From contig JAJUBI010000005.1 in NCBI GenBank assembly GCA_022419385.1, forward strand, positions 2,604,001 through 2,668,000: a DNA stretch of 64,000 nucleotides. Reading direction: 5' to 3'. The DNA comes from Paraconiothyrium sp. Pb-2020 (taxonomy: Eukaryota; Ascomycota; Dothideomycetes; Pleosporales; Didymosphaeriaceae). The position numbers and the translations under genes are program-made. Below, in pieces: positions 24,401-37,075 of the stretch (the first letter of the stretch is position 1; every line of letters starts with the position of its first letter). The notes under the pieces are model-generated. The model ran no database searches and had not been told where the DNA came from. It saw only the letters and a program-made list of their open reading frames with translations.

Positions 24401-25210
24401 TTACAAAGTGTCCTTGAGCAACTTGTTCATTCTGGCCATCTTTGCGGAGACGGAGAGGTCGATGGTGCGGTCGCCGATCTCGACGATAAGTCCACCGCGG
24501 ATGTCAGGGTTGACCTTGGGGACGACCTTCAGCTTCTGGCCCTGGGAGACGTATTGCGACTTGCTGACGGCGGACTCGAGGCGGCTGAGGGTGCGGTTGT
24601 CGAGCGGTGCGGCGCTCGTAACAGTGAGTTCGACCTCGCCCCGGTACGCGCTCATGAGCTGACCGAACTTCTCCACGACGCCCTCAAGTGCGCCCAGTCT
24701 GTTGTTATTGGCCAGCGTCTCAAGCAGGTTCTTGATGATGCCGTCCTTGTCCTGGCCAAGGTGCTTCTGGAGCTCCGCAACGATCTGTTGCTTGTCGGCT
24801 GCGGAGAGAGTGGGCGCGCCGAGCAGAGTCGTCAGCTTCTGGTCCTTCTTAAAGACGTTTCCAAGAGTGTCGAGTGACTTCGCGGCCGAGTCAAGGGTGT
24901 TGGTCTTCGCGGCGGCGGTGTACTACACAGAGCAAAAATTGTTAGCAGGTGCTGCTGAGGCCATTGGCGATGCTGAGGGGCGATTGAGCGGGATTAGAGA
25001 ACCAATTCGACGAGGTATTCATGTTAGGAGACGCACCAGTGCAGAGGCGTAGGTTCCGTCGATGCCAAAGAGTGCAACGGGGGGCTTGGTCTGGGAGCTG
25101 CTCGGGGCAGCGGCGGCAGCGTAGGCGCGGGTCGCGGCAACGCGGGCGGCGATTGGAGTGCGAGGGGCCGCAATGCGCGCGGCGCTGGTGAGGGCCCGGC
25201 TGGAGAACAT
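24401..25210 (-). CDS. ATP5: ATP synthase subunit 5 (OSCP), mitochondrial
   Basis: OSCP connects the F1 catalytic head to the peripheral stalk of mitochondrial ATP synthase. Two exons, 25210-25037 and 24922-24401, give 231 residues, close to the family's usual length. The N-terminus (MFSSRALTSAARIAAPRTP, then Arg/Ala-rich) is a classical mitochondrial presequence. The mature start PPVALFGIDGTYASALYTAAAK and the C-terminal signature VNPDIRGGLIVEIGDRTIDLSVSAKMARMNKLL match the delta/OSCP domain. The intron runs from GTGCGTCTCC to TGTGTAG, with the splice falling between codons (ASAL/YTAA). High confidence. Confidence 0.97.
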
Positions 25211-26067
25211 GTTTGGGGAGGAGGGGAGATGGCGGGCTGATGGGGGTGGGAGCTCGAGATGCGTGGTTGCTGGAGTGGTGAGGTTCTTTCCGGGCTCGGC
25301 GAGAAAGCGCTAGGGCGTTTTCGGCAAGGTTGAGTCTGAGCTTTAGTTGTTGACACGAGCTTTGACGCAGTCAAGAAACCACTCCAATGTCTGTTACTGA
25401 CAACACGAGTTAGGACCGCTACGTCTCTCTTTTCCTCAACTGTCTGGTTTCAAAGAATGATCCACTCGCGACAGCACACTTGAAGTCGCACCCTAAACAC
25501 ACTTTCTCCCTCAAAGGATGATACCATACGTTAGAATCCATTGCAAGTTGGCGAAGGATGAGTACCATATATTATACCATACGGCAAGAGCTCTGTCCGT
25601 CAGCAACCTGATCCATGTAATCACGATACGGTTCTCTTTTCGGAGCTTACGCAATAATTGGAAAAGTTTCCAAAATGTCCACGCCTAACATAATCCACCC
25701 TTCCGGGAATCGTATGTAGAATACGTGCATCCCCGTATTGTAAGTCTAAAGGGGGCCAGAACAAACTAAAATTTGCGACGTATACGCGGCAGCACTCTTT
25801 TTACGCCAGAACATCAGTTCCTCACTGTAGACTGCAAGCAAACGGTCTTGCTTCACTTCGACATGGCGGACCAAAGTAACCTTCTTAGTGACCGCGAATC
25901 GGAATTCACGTCATTTACTCTACCTTCACCTTCACTGTCTGTCTCTGTATATATGTCACTGGTCGCCCACTTCGCCGTCTACGTTCCAGCTACCCCAGGT
26001 GCCTCGTCACTCTACCTGATCGAGCAGCAGCATCCCTCAGGTCCGCCCCTTAGAGCGTTGAAGCAAC
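25211..26067. other. Upstream region of ATP5 and of the 26068 gene
   Basis: Divergent spacer of about 860 bases. The frame at 25863 (MADQSNLLSDRESEF) continues past 26068 in a different frame from the downstream gene and is probably 5' leader or chance. No other feature was seen. Confidence 0.45.
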
Positions 26068-27492
26068 ATGGTTCGTTTCATGGGCCATCCACAGACGCCA
26101 CCGCGCGCAGGAGAGACCGGGCGAGGCCGGCTCTCTTCTCCTTCGACAGCCTGCGAACCACCCGCTACGCCGCAGAAGAGGGGAGCCACTAACCAACTAC
26201 TTACGCCTCCGTCAATGGGTAAGACTGTCCATTTCGTCAAAGACCCTGAGTCGCCAACGAAGAACAAGCGTCGGTTTGATCGCAAAGAAAAGGACGAATC
26301 TGTGCTCGCCGAATATGCTGAGTTGGACGATATTAACGATCTCAGCGACATCTCCATCTCGAACGACACTCCTACTAATTCGAACCCTCCTTCACCGACA
26401 CAAGATCCAATTAGCTCAAAGCCTCTCTGTCCCATCATCAGGGGCGACGCAGCCGTCAATGCGCAGCCCAAAGCTCTGGGCGACGCTACCCCGACTTCTA
26501 TCGGCAACATCATCACCGCGCCGTTCCCATTTCTCAAACTTCCTCTGAGCATCCGCAAGATTGTCTACTCAATCCTCCTCGTAGTCCCGGGCTTGATATG
26601 CGTCCGCCAAAACCACACTTGCTACCATGATGAAGAGAAAGCTTTTCTCTACGCAGAAGCACGCTTGCTCGTTCCCGGCATCGCCTACGCGCTGCCTCAG
26701 ATCACGGTCGGTGGCTTTAAGGTCCGGTTGTCGCGCTTTCGATATGCGAATGCGGGAATTTTGCGCGCGTCGAAAGAAGTACTTGCGGAGGCCAAGGCGG
26801 TGATGTAAGTGGGCTCGTTGTTCGTGTAATTGCTTACTGACTCTGGACAGGTATGGGGAAAATGACTTCGAAATCATCTGTCCGAACCTTGAAACGAGTC
26901 CTCCACCGGAATACAAGATTCCACTCTTTCCCCACGGGTACGCGCCCTATGTGCGCAGCTTGAGCATTCGGGTGCGTGCCTTGTATCCACTCAAGTGGCT
27001 TCTTAACGGCGGGTATGGCGACATCAAGAAAGCGTACCGCGGGCTTCAGAAGTTGACAATTATTTTGGAGATGGAGAGCGCAGCAAAGGGCATGGGAAAG
27101 GTGCTAGGTAAGGAGGAGGCGGAGGAGTGGGCTGCGTATGGTGAGTGTCTTTCAATTTCCCTATCAGAGAAATGTTCTGCAGGTCGTATTGCTAACACAA
27201 CTTTTTAGTTATTCGCCTCCACTCACACCTCAACTCCGCCCTCTTCGGCTCCTCTCTGTCGCGGCCTCTCCACCCTCACTATCTCCCAGTCTGGATCCAC
27301 TTCCGCGTCTTTTTTGATGGCGAGTCTTATGACGAGCTTACTAAGCCTACCGCACATAGCATCAATATCGGCCCTGGATCTGGCAAGATGAGCCCCACTG
27401 ATGTAGCCAAAGAGCGGCTGAGAAGGTACCACCTGAAGCATGGGTTACCTCAGGCTTTCGAGATGTGCAAGAGGGGTTGTGTGCTGAGCGAC
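26068..27492 (+). CDS. Hypothetical protein, F-box-associated-like fungal family
   Basis: Three exons: 26068-about 26805 (MVRFMGHPQTPPRAGETGRG...), about 26851-27141 and 27208-27492. Both joins keep the frame (ATG/TAT and GCG-TAT-G/TT-ATT). The first 150 residues are Pro/Ser-rich and acidic (LAEYAELDDINDLSDISISND). After that comes FPFLKLPLSIRKIVYSILLVV, a motif at the head of many fungal proteins of the F-box-like/DUF type, followed by LSRFRYANAGILRASKEVLAEAK, a typical continuation of that fold. It ends FEMCKRGCVLSD. A second open stretch just beyond the stop (27506-27637, reading APLLKRILIRGSPSRSAAEY) could be an alternative C-terminus reached by an unrecognised splice. Function unknown. 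Confidence 0.7.
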
Positions 27493-28363
27493 TAGACAAC
27501 TCAGCGCCACTTCTGAAGCGCATTTTGATTCGCGGTTCACCAAGTCGAAGCGCTGCGGAATATTTGTTATCCAGGATATTCCCTACGCTACGGTTCTTCG
27601 AAGTCTTTCGACACTTAAAACGATTCAAATCGTAGGAGAGCCACGCACAATGTTAAAAACATCGGGCATCTGCACAAGAATTTACTTGTACTCTCATCGC
27701 GTCTATCTACTAAAGCTCCCTCGAGAGTGCACTTCGCCACTCTCCTCAAACAACCCATTGGAAACACCGCTCTTAAGGGCTAGAAGTGCGCAAGAGGGAG
27801 CTTCTCGATTTCACGTCGGTATTTTGACTTGCTAGCTGGGAACATCTAAATCAATTTCATATTCGAGTGCTGGCTTTACTTTGGCCGTTATGATGGGTTG
27901 TGGTTATGCAGACCGCGCTTTAGCACGGTGGGTCGTAAAGTAGTCTAGAGTCTGGCGAATATGAAATCGTACATAACGCTAATGTCGCATCTGGAACATA
28001 AGATTTTCGATTGAGCGAGGCGGACAAATTGCTTGGTGCCCAGATGTGGACTTCTCGCAAACGCACCCTGCTTCGGAAGGACATGGTGAACAGTGTAGAC
28101 GCACCAGTGATCAGATGCCCAACAGTCGGTCTTTGTATTGCCTTTCCATGAGACACTGACTGACGGTGACTATTGATGCAACACTATTAGTAAGACATCA
28201 TTGAAGTGCGATCACTTGAATTGAAGAACCCATGATTCATAAGCTCGTGGTATCTAGAAGCGGCATCTCATGCCAAGTCCATTCGGAGCACTATGCAGAC
28301 CAAATACGTGAATAAACCATTTTGACCGGACCGATGCACCGAATAATCCCCAAAGACAATCCT
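27493..28363. other. Convergent 3' spacer
   Basis: No recognised gene. It begins with the 43-codon open stretch noted under the preceding gene. The rest is unremarkable. Confidence 0.45.
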
Positions 28364-29066
28364 CTACTTCCTGAGGAGACGCTGGTAGAAAGCAAGCTCC
28401 TCACCTTCGAGGATGTAGCCATCACAGCGGCCGGACTGACCGGGGCGCGACGACACAACAGCGAAGACACGACCAGCCTCGAACTGCTTCTCGAGAGCAT
28501 TCTCGACCTTGCCGGAGGCCTTGAAGCGGTCGGCCTGCTTCTTTTGGACGCTGTTGGACTTCTTCTCCTCCTCTTTCTCGCCGGCCTTGGCCTGGCGCCT
28601 TCGGCCGAGCGACTGGCCGTAGTGGGCCTCGAACCACTGTCGGAAGGGAGCGGCATCGATCTGGACGACGGCGGATTTAGTGAGGGTGTTGGTACGGACG
28701 AGTTCGTTGTTGGAGGGGTGGTAGACGACACCGATGACACGGGTCTTCTTGGCTACACCCTCAGAGCCCCATGAAAAGTTGCCGGAGTCGAGGCGCAGAG
28801 CACGGAACTTGCGGTTTCCGCCGCGGGTGCGGACAAGATGGATACGCTTAGTACCAATACGAGTGTTGGCAGGCTGGCGACCCTTCTCGAAAGCCCTGCA
28901 GCCATGTTAGACATGACTTTAGAAGCGATCGGTTTATGCATACCTCTTCTTGCGGTAGTATGCGCGCTTCGCACCGGACGCGGAGCGCTTGTGACGGGAG
29001 TCGCGAGAGATACTGGAGATTGTCAACATTGATATTGGTAAGAGGTGTGAATAGTGGATACCCCAT
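28364..29066 (-). CDS. RPS8: 40S ribosomal protein S8 (eS8)
   Basis: Small-subunit ribosomal protein. Three exons: 29066-29062 (only ATGGG), 29012-28944 and 28895-28364, giving 201 residues as in other eukaryotes. The tiny first exon, with an intron directly after the start codon, is typical of ribosomal protein genes. Spliced N-terminus MGISRDSRHKRSASGAKRAYY, then KKRAFEKGRQPANTRIGTKR, then VRTRGGNRKFRALRLDSGNF, VYHPSNNELVRTNTLTKSAVV and the C-terminal PGQSGRCDGYILEGEELAFY. All are family hallmarks. High confidence. Confidence 0.97.
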
Positions 29067-31269
29067 GATTGCGGTTGTTCAGAAGTGCTGGTGGAAAAAG
29101 TTAGCCAGAGGTCCGTTAATCCAGCGCGAATGAGCCCTTGAATCTCGAAGGATCCTCCCGCCAGCTTGCTTTGCGCCCACCCGCTACCATGAATTGTACA
29201 GAGTCTGTCGAAGTCGTAATCATTACTTCGTGAGATCTTTACAGGATCGCGTGTGGTCGAATCGGCAAGGAGCGCAGGGTAGGATCGATCGAGATATGGA
29301 GAGAGCGAGACATCGAAGCTTCCGAGCGATTGATTAACGTACCTAATGTCGAGCCTTCTGAGTGCAACGGTTGTCGTGTCGGCGTGGGGTTGTCGGTAGG
29401 ATAGAAGATTGTTCTGGAGGTTTTCGGTGTGCGCCTAAGCGAGTGCTTGGCAACCGGAATAAAATTTTCCCTAGCTTCCCACGTCTGCGAGGGCATCGTG
29501 TTAGCGTTATCCACCTTCCGCACTGGTCCCCTTTTCGTGTAGCGAGTATTTGCTGTGGACATTGGGTACCCGAGTGGAACGGATGCTTCGAGCGTTTGTC
29601 TGCTTCACGGCGTGGTGACAAATTTTCGCCAAATCTATAGCGTGTCGATTTTTTTGCTCCACTCACACTATCAACAAAACCAAGAATACTTGCATCATAT
29701 GACCAGTCTACGGAAACCCCGTCCGATCCATCTCACATGTAGCTCTACGTTGATGTCGGTGTCGATACGCGAGCTACACTTCCCATCCGATCATTCAACT
29801 CATCGCGACCGTTGGATTCGATAACAGCAGGTGCAGGAGGCCTGTCATTGCCCTTGAAATCGCCAAAAGTCATCGTCTCGAGGGGGTTACTCGTACACTC
29901 CATTGATCGATTACCCAATCTTCCTGCATATTTCATTGCCCTGTCGTACCATACCTACCTTTCGTCCACTACGTCGCATGATCTATCACATACCCATTGA
30001 CGAACAATGAGTGGCCTCGGAAACACCGTCTGCAAGACCGACGGCGTCATCTGTTCCCAATGATCCGATGCGCTGTTCCCATTGTGACATGTGGATAAGG
30101 GTCAAAGAAGCAGATATGATCCATTGCCACGTAGTGGTGTTCCCTACAAGCACCCCTTACGACATCCATACGAAATACGCAATTTTAATGGCTAAGACAT
30201 AATAAAGTCGTTCATTGACGATGCTGCCGGTCGTTAACAGCCACCGTCTTGACAAAGCGGATACGGCGGACATATAGAGTAGAATAACTGGAGTGGTCGT
30301 CACGGAATCTTGATGTTGAGCTGGTCTGGGTATAAGACAAAGGGGCCTGTAACGCACTGACAATTGCATGCCCCCTAGCTTGTTGTTGCATGCATGATCG
30401 CGGGGTTGGCGAAGCAGAATTCCAGCTGCGCACTATCTTGATGTTCAAAAGGTGGGCAGGGTTAGCGTCGAATAATCATAGAATATGGCTATGCGAATTC
30501 CATCTCGAATAAATTGTGACATGTCTGATGTAAGTACCAAAGTCCAAAACAAGGCAGCAATGTATGTGATCCTGATACACTGGTGCGCAAGGAGCGAGAT
30601 ACAACGAGAACAAAAGAGTAAAAAGGAAACAGAAAACAGCTTCGACGTGTGATACAAACGAAGAATACGCTGCACAAGTGTAACCTTCACGTGCTTACAT
30701 GGATACTAGACAATGGCTACTATTAAGAAGCTCAGTTGTATTGACCTCATATACGTGTTTTTCAAGACGCTCGCGCTCTCTGGTACCTAACCTGTGGTTT
30801 TGTTGGTCAGATTTATATTTTCCTTGCCCTGGAACATTTCGCAAGCAACATTATCTTCAAGGACAGGCCTCAATTAAATACCATGTAAGGCTAGTATGCA
30901 CTGGGTAGCGAACAAGCCTATCCTTGAAGCAGGGTATGCTTTTTTCGACAGTCATGCAGTGCACACGGTATGGGTTTAGCACCGAGTAACTTAAAGATGT
31001 TTATCGTTTGATCGTACCTCTAGAGACCTAAACTACCTCTACAAGTGGTCCCTGAAAACGATCACGCTGCCTTCTGTACCGGAGCCTGAGAACATTACGT
31101 CTACATTATTTACACTGTATGCACAAGAAAACATCTGCTAAACTCCCACTACGCCAGTAGATATTAGCAATGGTATACGCCCCTTTCATAACGCCCGAAC
31201 AACTTTCTATAAAATCCTACCGCTCTTCTTCTCACAACGAATTGCATGACCATGGGCTGCTCCAATTCC
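29067..31269. other. 2.2 kb gene-poor interval
   Basis: Upstream of RPS8, this stretch should contain its promoter. Beyond that I see no frame with family resemblance, no RNA gene and no clear repeat up to the 3' end of the beta-glucosidase gene at 31270. Confidence 0.5.
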
Positions 31270-34200
31270 CTACCATGTCCCCCTCAATTGCAAATCCCTA
31301 CTCGAGAATCCCAACCCAATCTCAAACTCCCCCTCGCTTGGTAACACCCAATTTTGCCTCCCCACATCCCAATAACTCAAATCCTTCCGGCTCAACTCAA
31401 ACGTCACCACCTGCCTATTCCCGCCTCCCCCATGCACACTCCCTTTCACTCCCTCGACAGGCCCATCCTGCGGCGCCGGCACATGTACCTTCTCGAACCC
31501 GCGCAGCACGCGCACAGGAAAGTCGACTGCCTCGCCAGTCTCGGGGTCCTTGTAGTTTTTGGGGAAGGAGACGTATAGCTGGACGACGGTCGCACCGGCC
31601 ACGAGGCCAATGTTCGTTACGGTTGCGGAAACGGTGATGAGTGTGGTATAGAGGTCCGGATTGCCGCCTGGGCCGCCGCCCGCGTCTGATAGCGGGCTTT
31701 GGAGTTGGGATGCGAGTATGTTGGATTTGTGGATCGAGTCGGTGGAGGAGAGGTACGGGTAGATGTATTTTTCGACTTTGTGGAAGCTGGGCGGGAAGAG
31801 CGCGGAATTGGGGTCTGGGACGATGGTGGGATATTTGGGTGGCTCGATGGTGCTGGATGGACGCGGTGCAGGCAAGGGCACTTTACCCCCGTGGCCGGAA
31901 ATGAGGAGGGACGAGAGGTGGAAGGTGGTGTATGATAGACCGTAGCCGAATTCGTAGCGGGGTGCTATATCTTGCTTGTCAAAATGGCGGTAATCGATGT
32001 ACAGGCCTTCTGAGAAGTTTTGTTGAGGCGTAAGGCCTTCGACGGGGTTGGGAAGGTACTTGATCTTGCTGCCGGGTCCATAGTCTCTCTCATGTTTGGC
32101 GATTGTGTATGGTAGACGACCCGAGGGGTTGACATCTCCGAAAATGACGTCGACAAGCGCATTGCCAGACTCTTCACCGGGGAGGTTGGCGAGTAGAACG
32201 GCTTTCACATTAGGCAGTTCAATGAACTTCTCCATGATGACCGGCCCAACAGCGTGAATCACTACGACCACATTACCGTTGCCCTTCCCGCAGCTCTTTG
32301 AGACGTCCTGGATGAGCTGATCACCATTCTTCTGTAGATTCAGGTCGTTTCGATCACCACGAACATCTACTACGCGTCAATTCGAGCACTTGGTTACTAC
32401 TGGAGTCATAACTGAACGGTGTGAACTTACCTGACCATTTCAAGTATCCCTCTCCAGCGTGGGCATTGGCGAACACGATGCAGAGGTCCTGGTCCTCGAT
32501 AACTTGCTTCTCTTTAGGCAATGTGTTCTCAGGCCAGTTGGTGACATAGACAGAGTTGTTGTTGAAGGCATTGCGCAACGCAGAGAGAGGCTCGATGAGG
32601 TACGGATACTCGACAGCGCCGCTACCCCAACCAGAAGCCAACGTGCCATCGTTGCAACTTTGGTCGGGGCAGTTGTTGATACCATCGCGACTGAGGCGTG
32701 CATCTTCACCGAAAATACCGACGCGATATGTCGTGCCAGCCTTACTAGCCTTTTCATGCTCCTGCCATCCATCCCGACTTAAGGGCAACATGTTTTCCTG
32801 GTTCTTGAGGAGAACTGTGCCCTCTGCTGCAATCTTGCGTACCAGAGTGCCGTGAAACTCGTCGCCCTCGCCCTGCGCATTGATGAACTTGTTCACGACG
32901 CCTTTGCTATCGTCAGAAGGGCTTCCTTCGTAGATCTTGCCGACTTCGTCGTTCGTCCAGGACGAGAAGTTAGGCCCAGCTTCGGGCCACTGGTCCTGCC
33001 CGACTTGATACCAGGCGGCAACAATGCGAGTAACCATGTCGTCTACACGATCAATAGGCACACTTCCGTTCAGCACGGCCTTCGTAAGTTGAGCGCCCCA
33101 TAAGCTCTCTCCATCAGCCCATTTGAGACCATCTCCAGGCATTGACATGTCTAAGCCAGCTAGCGCGGCTGTTACACCCGAACGCTGAGCAAGCCAGTCA
33201 CTCTGAACGAATCCTTGGAAACCGAGTTCGTCTTTAAGGATACCGTTCATGAGCTTACTGTTTTGACAGGCATAACTATTATTGACCTGTTGTAATTAGT
33301 ACAGTATTTCCAGTCATGTCTAACGGATTGATCACTAACCTGGTTATACGAGCACATTACAGAGCCTACCCCAGCCTTCACAGATTCAGCAAAGGGCCAT
33401 GCGTAGATTTCGTGCAAGGTACGATCGTCGATATTACTCGAGATAGCGTTTGGCAAACCCCACTCCCACGCTTGCCGGAAGTGTTCTTGTTCGTTGAGAA
33501 TGAAATGTTTCGCCGTAGCGATGACGCCCGCATCCTGTATGCCCTTGATCGTCTGCGCAGCCGCGATGCCTTGTAGTACTGGATCCGATCCGAATCCTTC
33601 CCAATTCCGGCCTCCAGCAGGCATTCTCCCCAGGGGACCCATCGCAGGTCCAAGCAAAACGTTCACGCCCTTCAGACGTGCCTCTTGTCCATGTGCCTTT
33701 CCGCGCTGGTACATTAAGTCCTTGTTCCAGGTCGCGCCCACGGTGATTCCCGCTGGAAATGCCGTGATATTGTCCGCGAATCGTATACCGAGTGGGCCAT
33801 CCTGAAGGCACAACGACGGGAACTTCAGTCGATGGACCGGCCCTGTGTTGCCCACACACATCCCCATGCTCCAACCCACACCTGTTGTAACGTTGACCTT
33901 CTCCACCAGCGTCATCTGCCCAACCATCACCGCCGCCTTCTTATAGCTTTCTTCCCACGCCGTATCCGCACCACCCTTGGGTGTAGGGTACCACGGTGGA
34001 CTCATGCCATCTTTCACCAGTGTCCTCCTGTACGCCCACAGCCCGCCCGCAGTGAACAGTAAAATGACTGATGTGACGAATATCAAGAGCCAGCAGCACC
34101 ATTGCCGTATGCCGCAGCTTCTACCGGGTTTCGGTCTGCGAGCAAACTTCTCCGCTTCTTTCCTAATTGAGGGCTTTCGCGTGCGCAGGTCGCCAGTGCT

Positions 34201-34374
34201 TTTCTTGCGCTTCAGGGTGCCCGCATCGTAGTTTAGCGGGTCATATTCTTCTAAATCTTCAAAGGAGGAAGCGTCCGAAGCGAAGGACGGGCGCGAGGGA
34301 GATTCATCGTCCACGGGGGCGTCGAGCTTGGAGTATTTCCCCCGACGGAGCTCGTGGAACTCCAGTGGAGCCAT
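31270..34374 (-). CDS. Membrane-anchored GH3 beta-glucosidase
   Basis: Glycoside hydrolase family 3 enzymes release glucose from beta-linked oligosaccharides. Three exons: 34374-33340, 33286-32431 and 32369-31270, giving 996 residues. Instead of a cleavable signal there is a ~90-residue basic/acidic cytosolic N-terminus, then a single hydrophobic segment (CCWLLIFVTSVILLFTAGGLWAY, residues about 98-120). This makes it a type II membrane enzyme facing the cell wall. The catalytic half shows KAAVMVGQMTLVEKVNVTTG, LCLQDGPLGIR, GVNVLLGPAMGPLGRMPAGGRNWEGFG, AKHFILNEQE and the nucleophile Asp in GFQGFVQSDW. The second domain has NVVVVIHAVGPVIMEKF and VKAVLLANLPGEESGNALVDV, with a fibronectin-III-like C-terminus. 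The architecture is like the membrane-bound BglE/BglF group of other filamentous fungi. Confidence 0.93.
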
Positions 34375-34888
34375 GCTCGCGAGGTTTAGGAAAGATAACA
34401 GAAAGAGGAGGCAACTCGCGCGTGGAGGGAGCTAGGGTATCGAAACGACGGCAGCGCGCGCCTTAGAATGCGTGCTGACAGCGAGACATGGAGCTGTGTG
34501 CTGTCACGAACGAAATGCAAACGAGATAACCCCGCTCAGATCACAAAAGAAAGTCAGATACACAAGAAGACGCAGTGAAGCGGGCAGATGTCGCACAGCA
34601 AGTCGCAGCCGCTCCACACTGCAAGTCTCACGTCCACCGGAGGCTAAAGCGTAGCGGGACCCTTGTACCCCTGATCCTGGCCGTTTCGCCTCTTAACCAA
34701 TACGACATTTAGCCCCGTAGTTTCCACACTACCAACGTCAAGAGTTCACACAGAGAGCCTTATGACATATAAAATGCATCCCGTTCGTGGCACGAGCGTT
34801 TTCGACATAACGCAAACGCCTTCTACGGCTGATATCTACAAACATTTTACCATGCTCTGGGATTCGCTTGTCCAAACCTGACTGTGCT
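34375..34888. other. Promoter region of the GH3 gene and 3' end of 2-methylcitrate synthase
   Basis: About 510 bases. Both neighbouring genes are on the minus strand, so this is the GH3 upstream region plus the 2-methylcitrate synthase 3' untranslated region. No further feature was recognised. Confidence 0.5.
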
Positions 34889-36522
34889 TCATGCGCCGAC
34901 CTGCTTCAAGATGCCCTGGAGGTTGATGCTCTTGGGCCGCTCTATAGGCAGACCTAATGCCCTGTCCCAGATAAGTTGCGCGAGAGGACCGAGACCACGG
35001 CTGACACCGAAAGTTGCAGTGTAATACAGCGTCTCGTGGAAGCCGTAGTGGTGGAAGAGCACACCGGAGGAAGAATCAACGTTGGGGTACGGATTCTTAG
35101 TCTGATTCATTGGTCAGTATCTTGTAAACGGTAGCAGTTGCCGAACTTACCTTGCCGTGCTCAGTAAGGACGCCAGGCGCGACCTCGGAGTTCTTCTTTA
35201 CAAGTTGGTAGACTGGGTTCTTCGCGATGTCTGGTCGCGCGTCGGCAAAATCCATCAGAGCCTCGAAACGCGGGTCGGGCTTCCTCAGAACTGCGTGGCC
35301 GTATCCTGGGATCACACGTCCAGACTTAAGGACACTCCAAAGGAAATCTGTCACATCGCCCTCGGTAAAGCTGGTGCCAACCGATTTCTGCATGTCTAGA
35401 ATGAAGCGAAGCACTTCTTGTGCCGCCAGACCGTGGAGAGGTCCCGCGAGACCCTGGAGGCCAGCGCTATACGAAAGGAATGGATCGCTGAGCGCGCTGC
35501 CGACCAGATGTGTGGCGTGGGCAGAGACGTTGCCTCCTTCGTGGTCACCGTGGAGGGCAAGATACAGACGGAGGAGGTCCTGGAAGCCCTCGTTTTCCTT
35601 TCCAGACTTGCCCAGCATAGCAGCGAAGTTGTACGCCCAATCCTGGTTCAGATCGACATCAGCTGGCAGTGCGCCTCCGCCGCGGTAGGCGTTCTGGTAG
35701 ATCTTAGCAGCGATGGTGGGCAGCTTCGCAAGCAAACTAATGCAGTCATCGAAAGTCGGCTCCCAGTAATCAGCCTTGTTGATACCCTTCTCGTACGCCT
35801 TCGCGAACTTAGACTCGTAGTTTAATGCTGAGACGGCGCAAGCGAACTGTGTCATCGGGTGCAGATCCTTGGGGAAGTCATCAAGCATCTTCTCTACGAA
35901 CTTGGGAATGCCGGCATTTTCGGCAAGCTCTCGTGAAAGTGCACGGGTCTGGGAAACGGAGGGGACCTCGCCGGTAAGCAACAGCCAGAACATAGCTTCT
36001 GGAAGCATCTCCGTGCCGGAGGTGCCCTTGGGGAGCTCCTGCTGGCAGTCCTTGATGGTCTTGCCGTGGAATCGAATACCCTCATTTGCGTCAAGCACCG
36101 AGCCCTCCCAGACCATGGCCTTCAATCCCCTTCACAGCCGTTAGAAATGAAATGCGACCGCGAGAAGGCATGCGCACCTCATTCCACCCAATGTGTTCTC
36201 CACCTTGACCACGCCGAGCTCCTTGTCGGCGTGTGCCTTGACCTTCTTGAGTAGTTCCCGCTTCGCAGGCAGAACTTTCTTGAAAGTCTCTTTGAGATCC
36301 GGCTCGGAGGACGATGAGTAGCTGCATACTTGCACTGTTGGTGGGATACGTTAGCGCGGTGTGGAGAGGCTGTTTGCGGGGTCAATTGCTCACCAGAAGC
36401 AAAGGGACGAGCCGCCGAGGGCTAAAAAGCTTCAGTCAGCCCATGTCCGTTCCATTGAACCTTTCCGAGCTCACCTTTACAGCTCGCAGAGCTCTTGAAG
36501 CTGTACGTGCGCTCAACGCCAT
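34889..36522 (-). CDS. mcsA: 2-methylcitrate synthase, mitochondrial
   Basis: It condenses propionyl-CoA with oxaloacetate to 2-methylcitrate, the entry step of the methylcitrate cycle that detoxifies propionyl-CoA in mitochondria. Five exons (36522-36475, 36421-36394, 36334-36178, 36129-35151, 35101-34889) give 474 residues. The N-terminus MALSARTASRALRAVK is a mitochondrial presequence. The citrate-synthase fold is complete: LWEG-type start GMRGLKAMVWEGSVLDANEG, first His in GPLHGLAAQEVL, second His in VIPGYGHAVLRKPDPR, and catalytic Asp in NPYPNVDSSSGVLF. I call methylcitrate rather than citrate synthase because the C-terminus reads HHYGFHETLYYTATFGVSRG, with DRALGLPIERPKSINLQ. Mitochondrial citrate synthases there have a QYYGLTE-type sequence with IDRALGAP. 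It is adjacent and divergent to 2-methylisocitrate lyase. Confidence 0.88.
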
Positions 36523-37075
36523 AGCTGTAGCTTAGTGAGGGGTGGATGGCAGGGATGTTGCGTGCGGGGAAAGGTAGCCTTGACGTTTGAACTCCAGACA
36601 AACAGCAAGATCGGACAATTGAGCTGTGAGTAGCAGCGATTGTAAAGAAATTCAGCAAGGGATTTACGGCAACGGTCGGCGTCTAGCTTTCACGAGGCAT
36701 TGCATGTCCCGCTGATGCGGCGGACAAGAGAGCTGCCCCTCGGTAAAGCACGCATGGGGGTTAGCGCTGCTGGCTATCCTCGGCCTGTTCGACGACGTGG
36801 AGAAAGTTATCCCAGCCAAAACATCCTTGGCTTCGTGTTGGACGAGCGACGCATCGGTTTGCCGAACACTGTCTGCTCCGCGTGCAGAAACGCGATTGAG
36901 AACATCTGCGCTGAGTTGTCCTGGCCAATTGTGTGGGAATCGCCTTCCATCGCTTTTGACCCCGAGATTCGCACTCGGTAGCTCTCCGAGCCTACCAAAA
37001 CTCGCCGCTGCTCCAAGAACGCCAGAAGAATATAAGACGCTTTTCCCTTGGTACTGACAGTCTAGCTTCTTCGCC
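36523..37075. promoter_or_regulatory. Bidirectional promoter of the methylcitrate-cycle pair
   Basis: 553 bases separate the start codons of 2-methylcitrate synthase (minus) and 2-methylisocitrate lyase (plus). The open frames across this stretch do not resemble proteins. Coordinated control by propionate or amino-acid-derived propionyl-CoA would be expected from the pathway, but no binding site can be named from the sequence alone. Confidence 0.6.

Noticed and set aside
34889..36522. Mitochondrial citrate synthase (CIT1)
   Set aside because: The catalytic residues fit both, but the C-terminal block (HHYGFHETLYYTATFGVSRG, DRALGLPIERPKSINLQ) is that of 2-methylcitrate synthase, and the partner gene is a methylisocitrate lyase.
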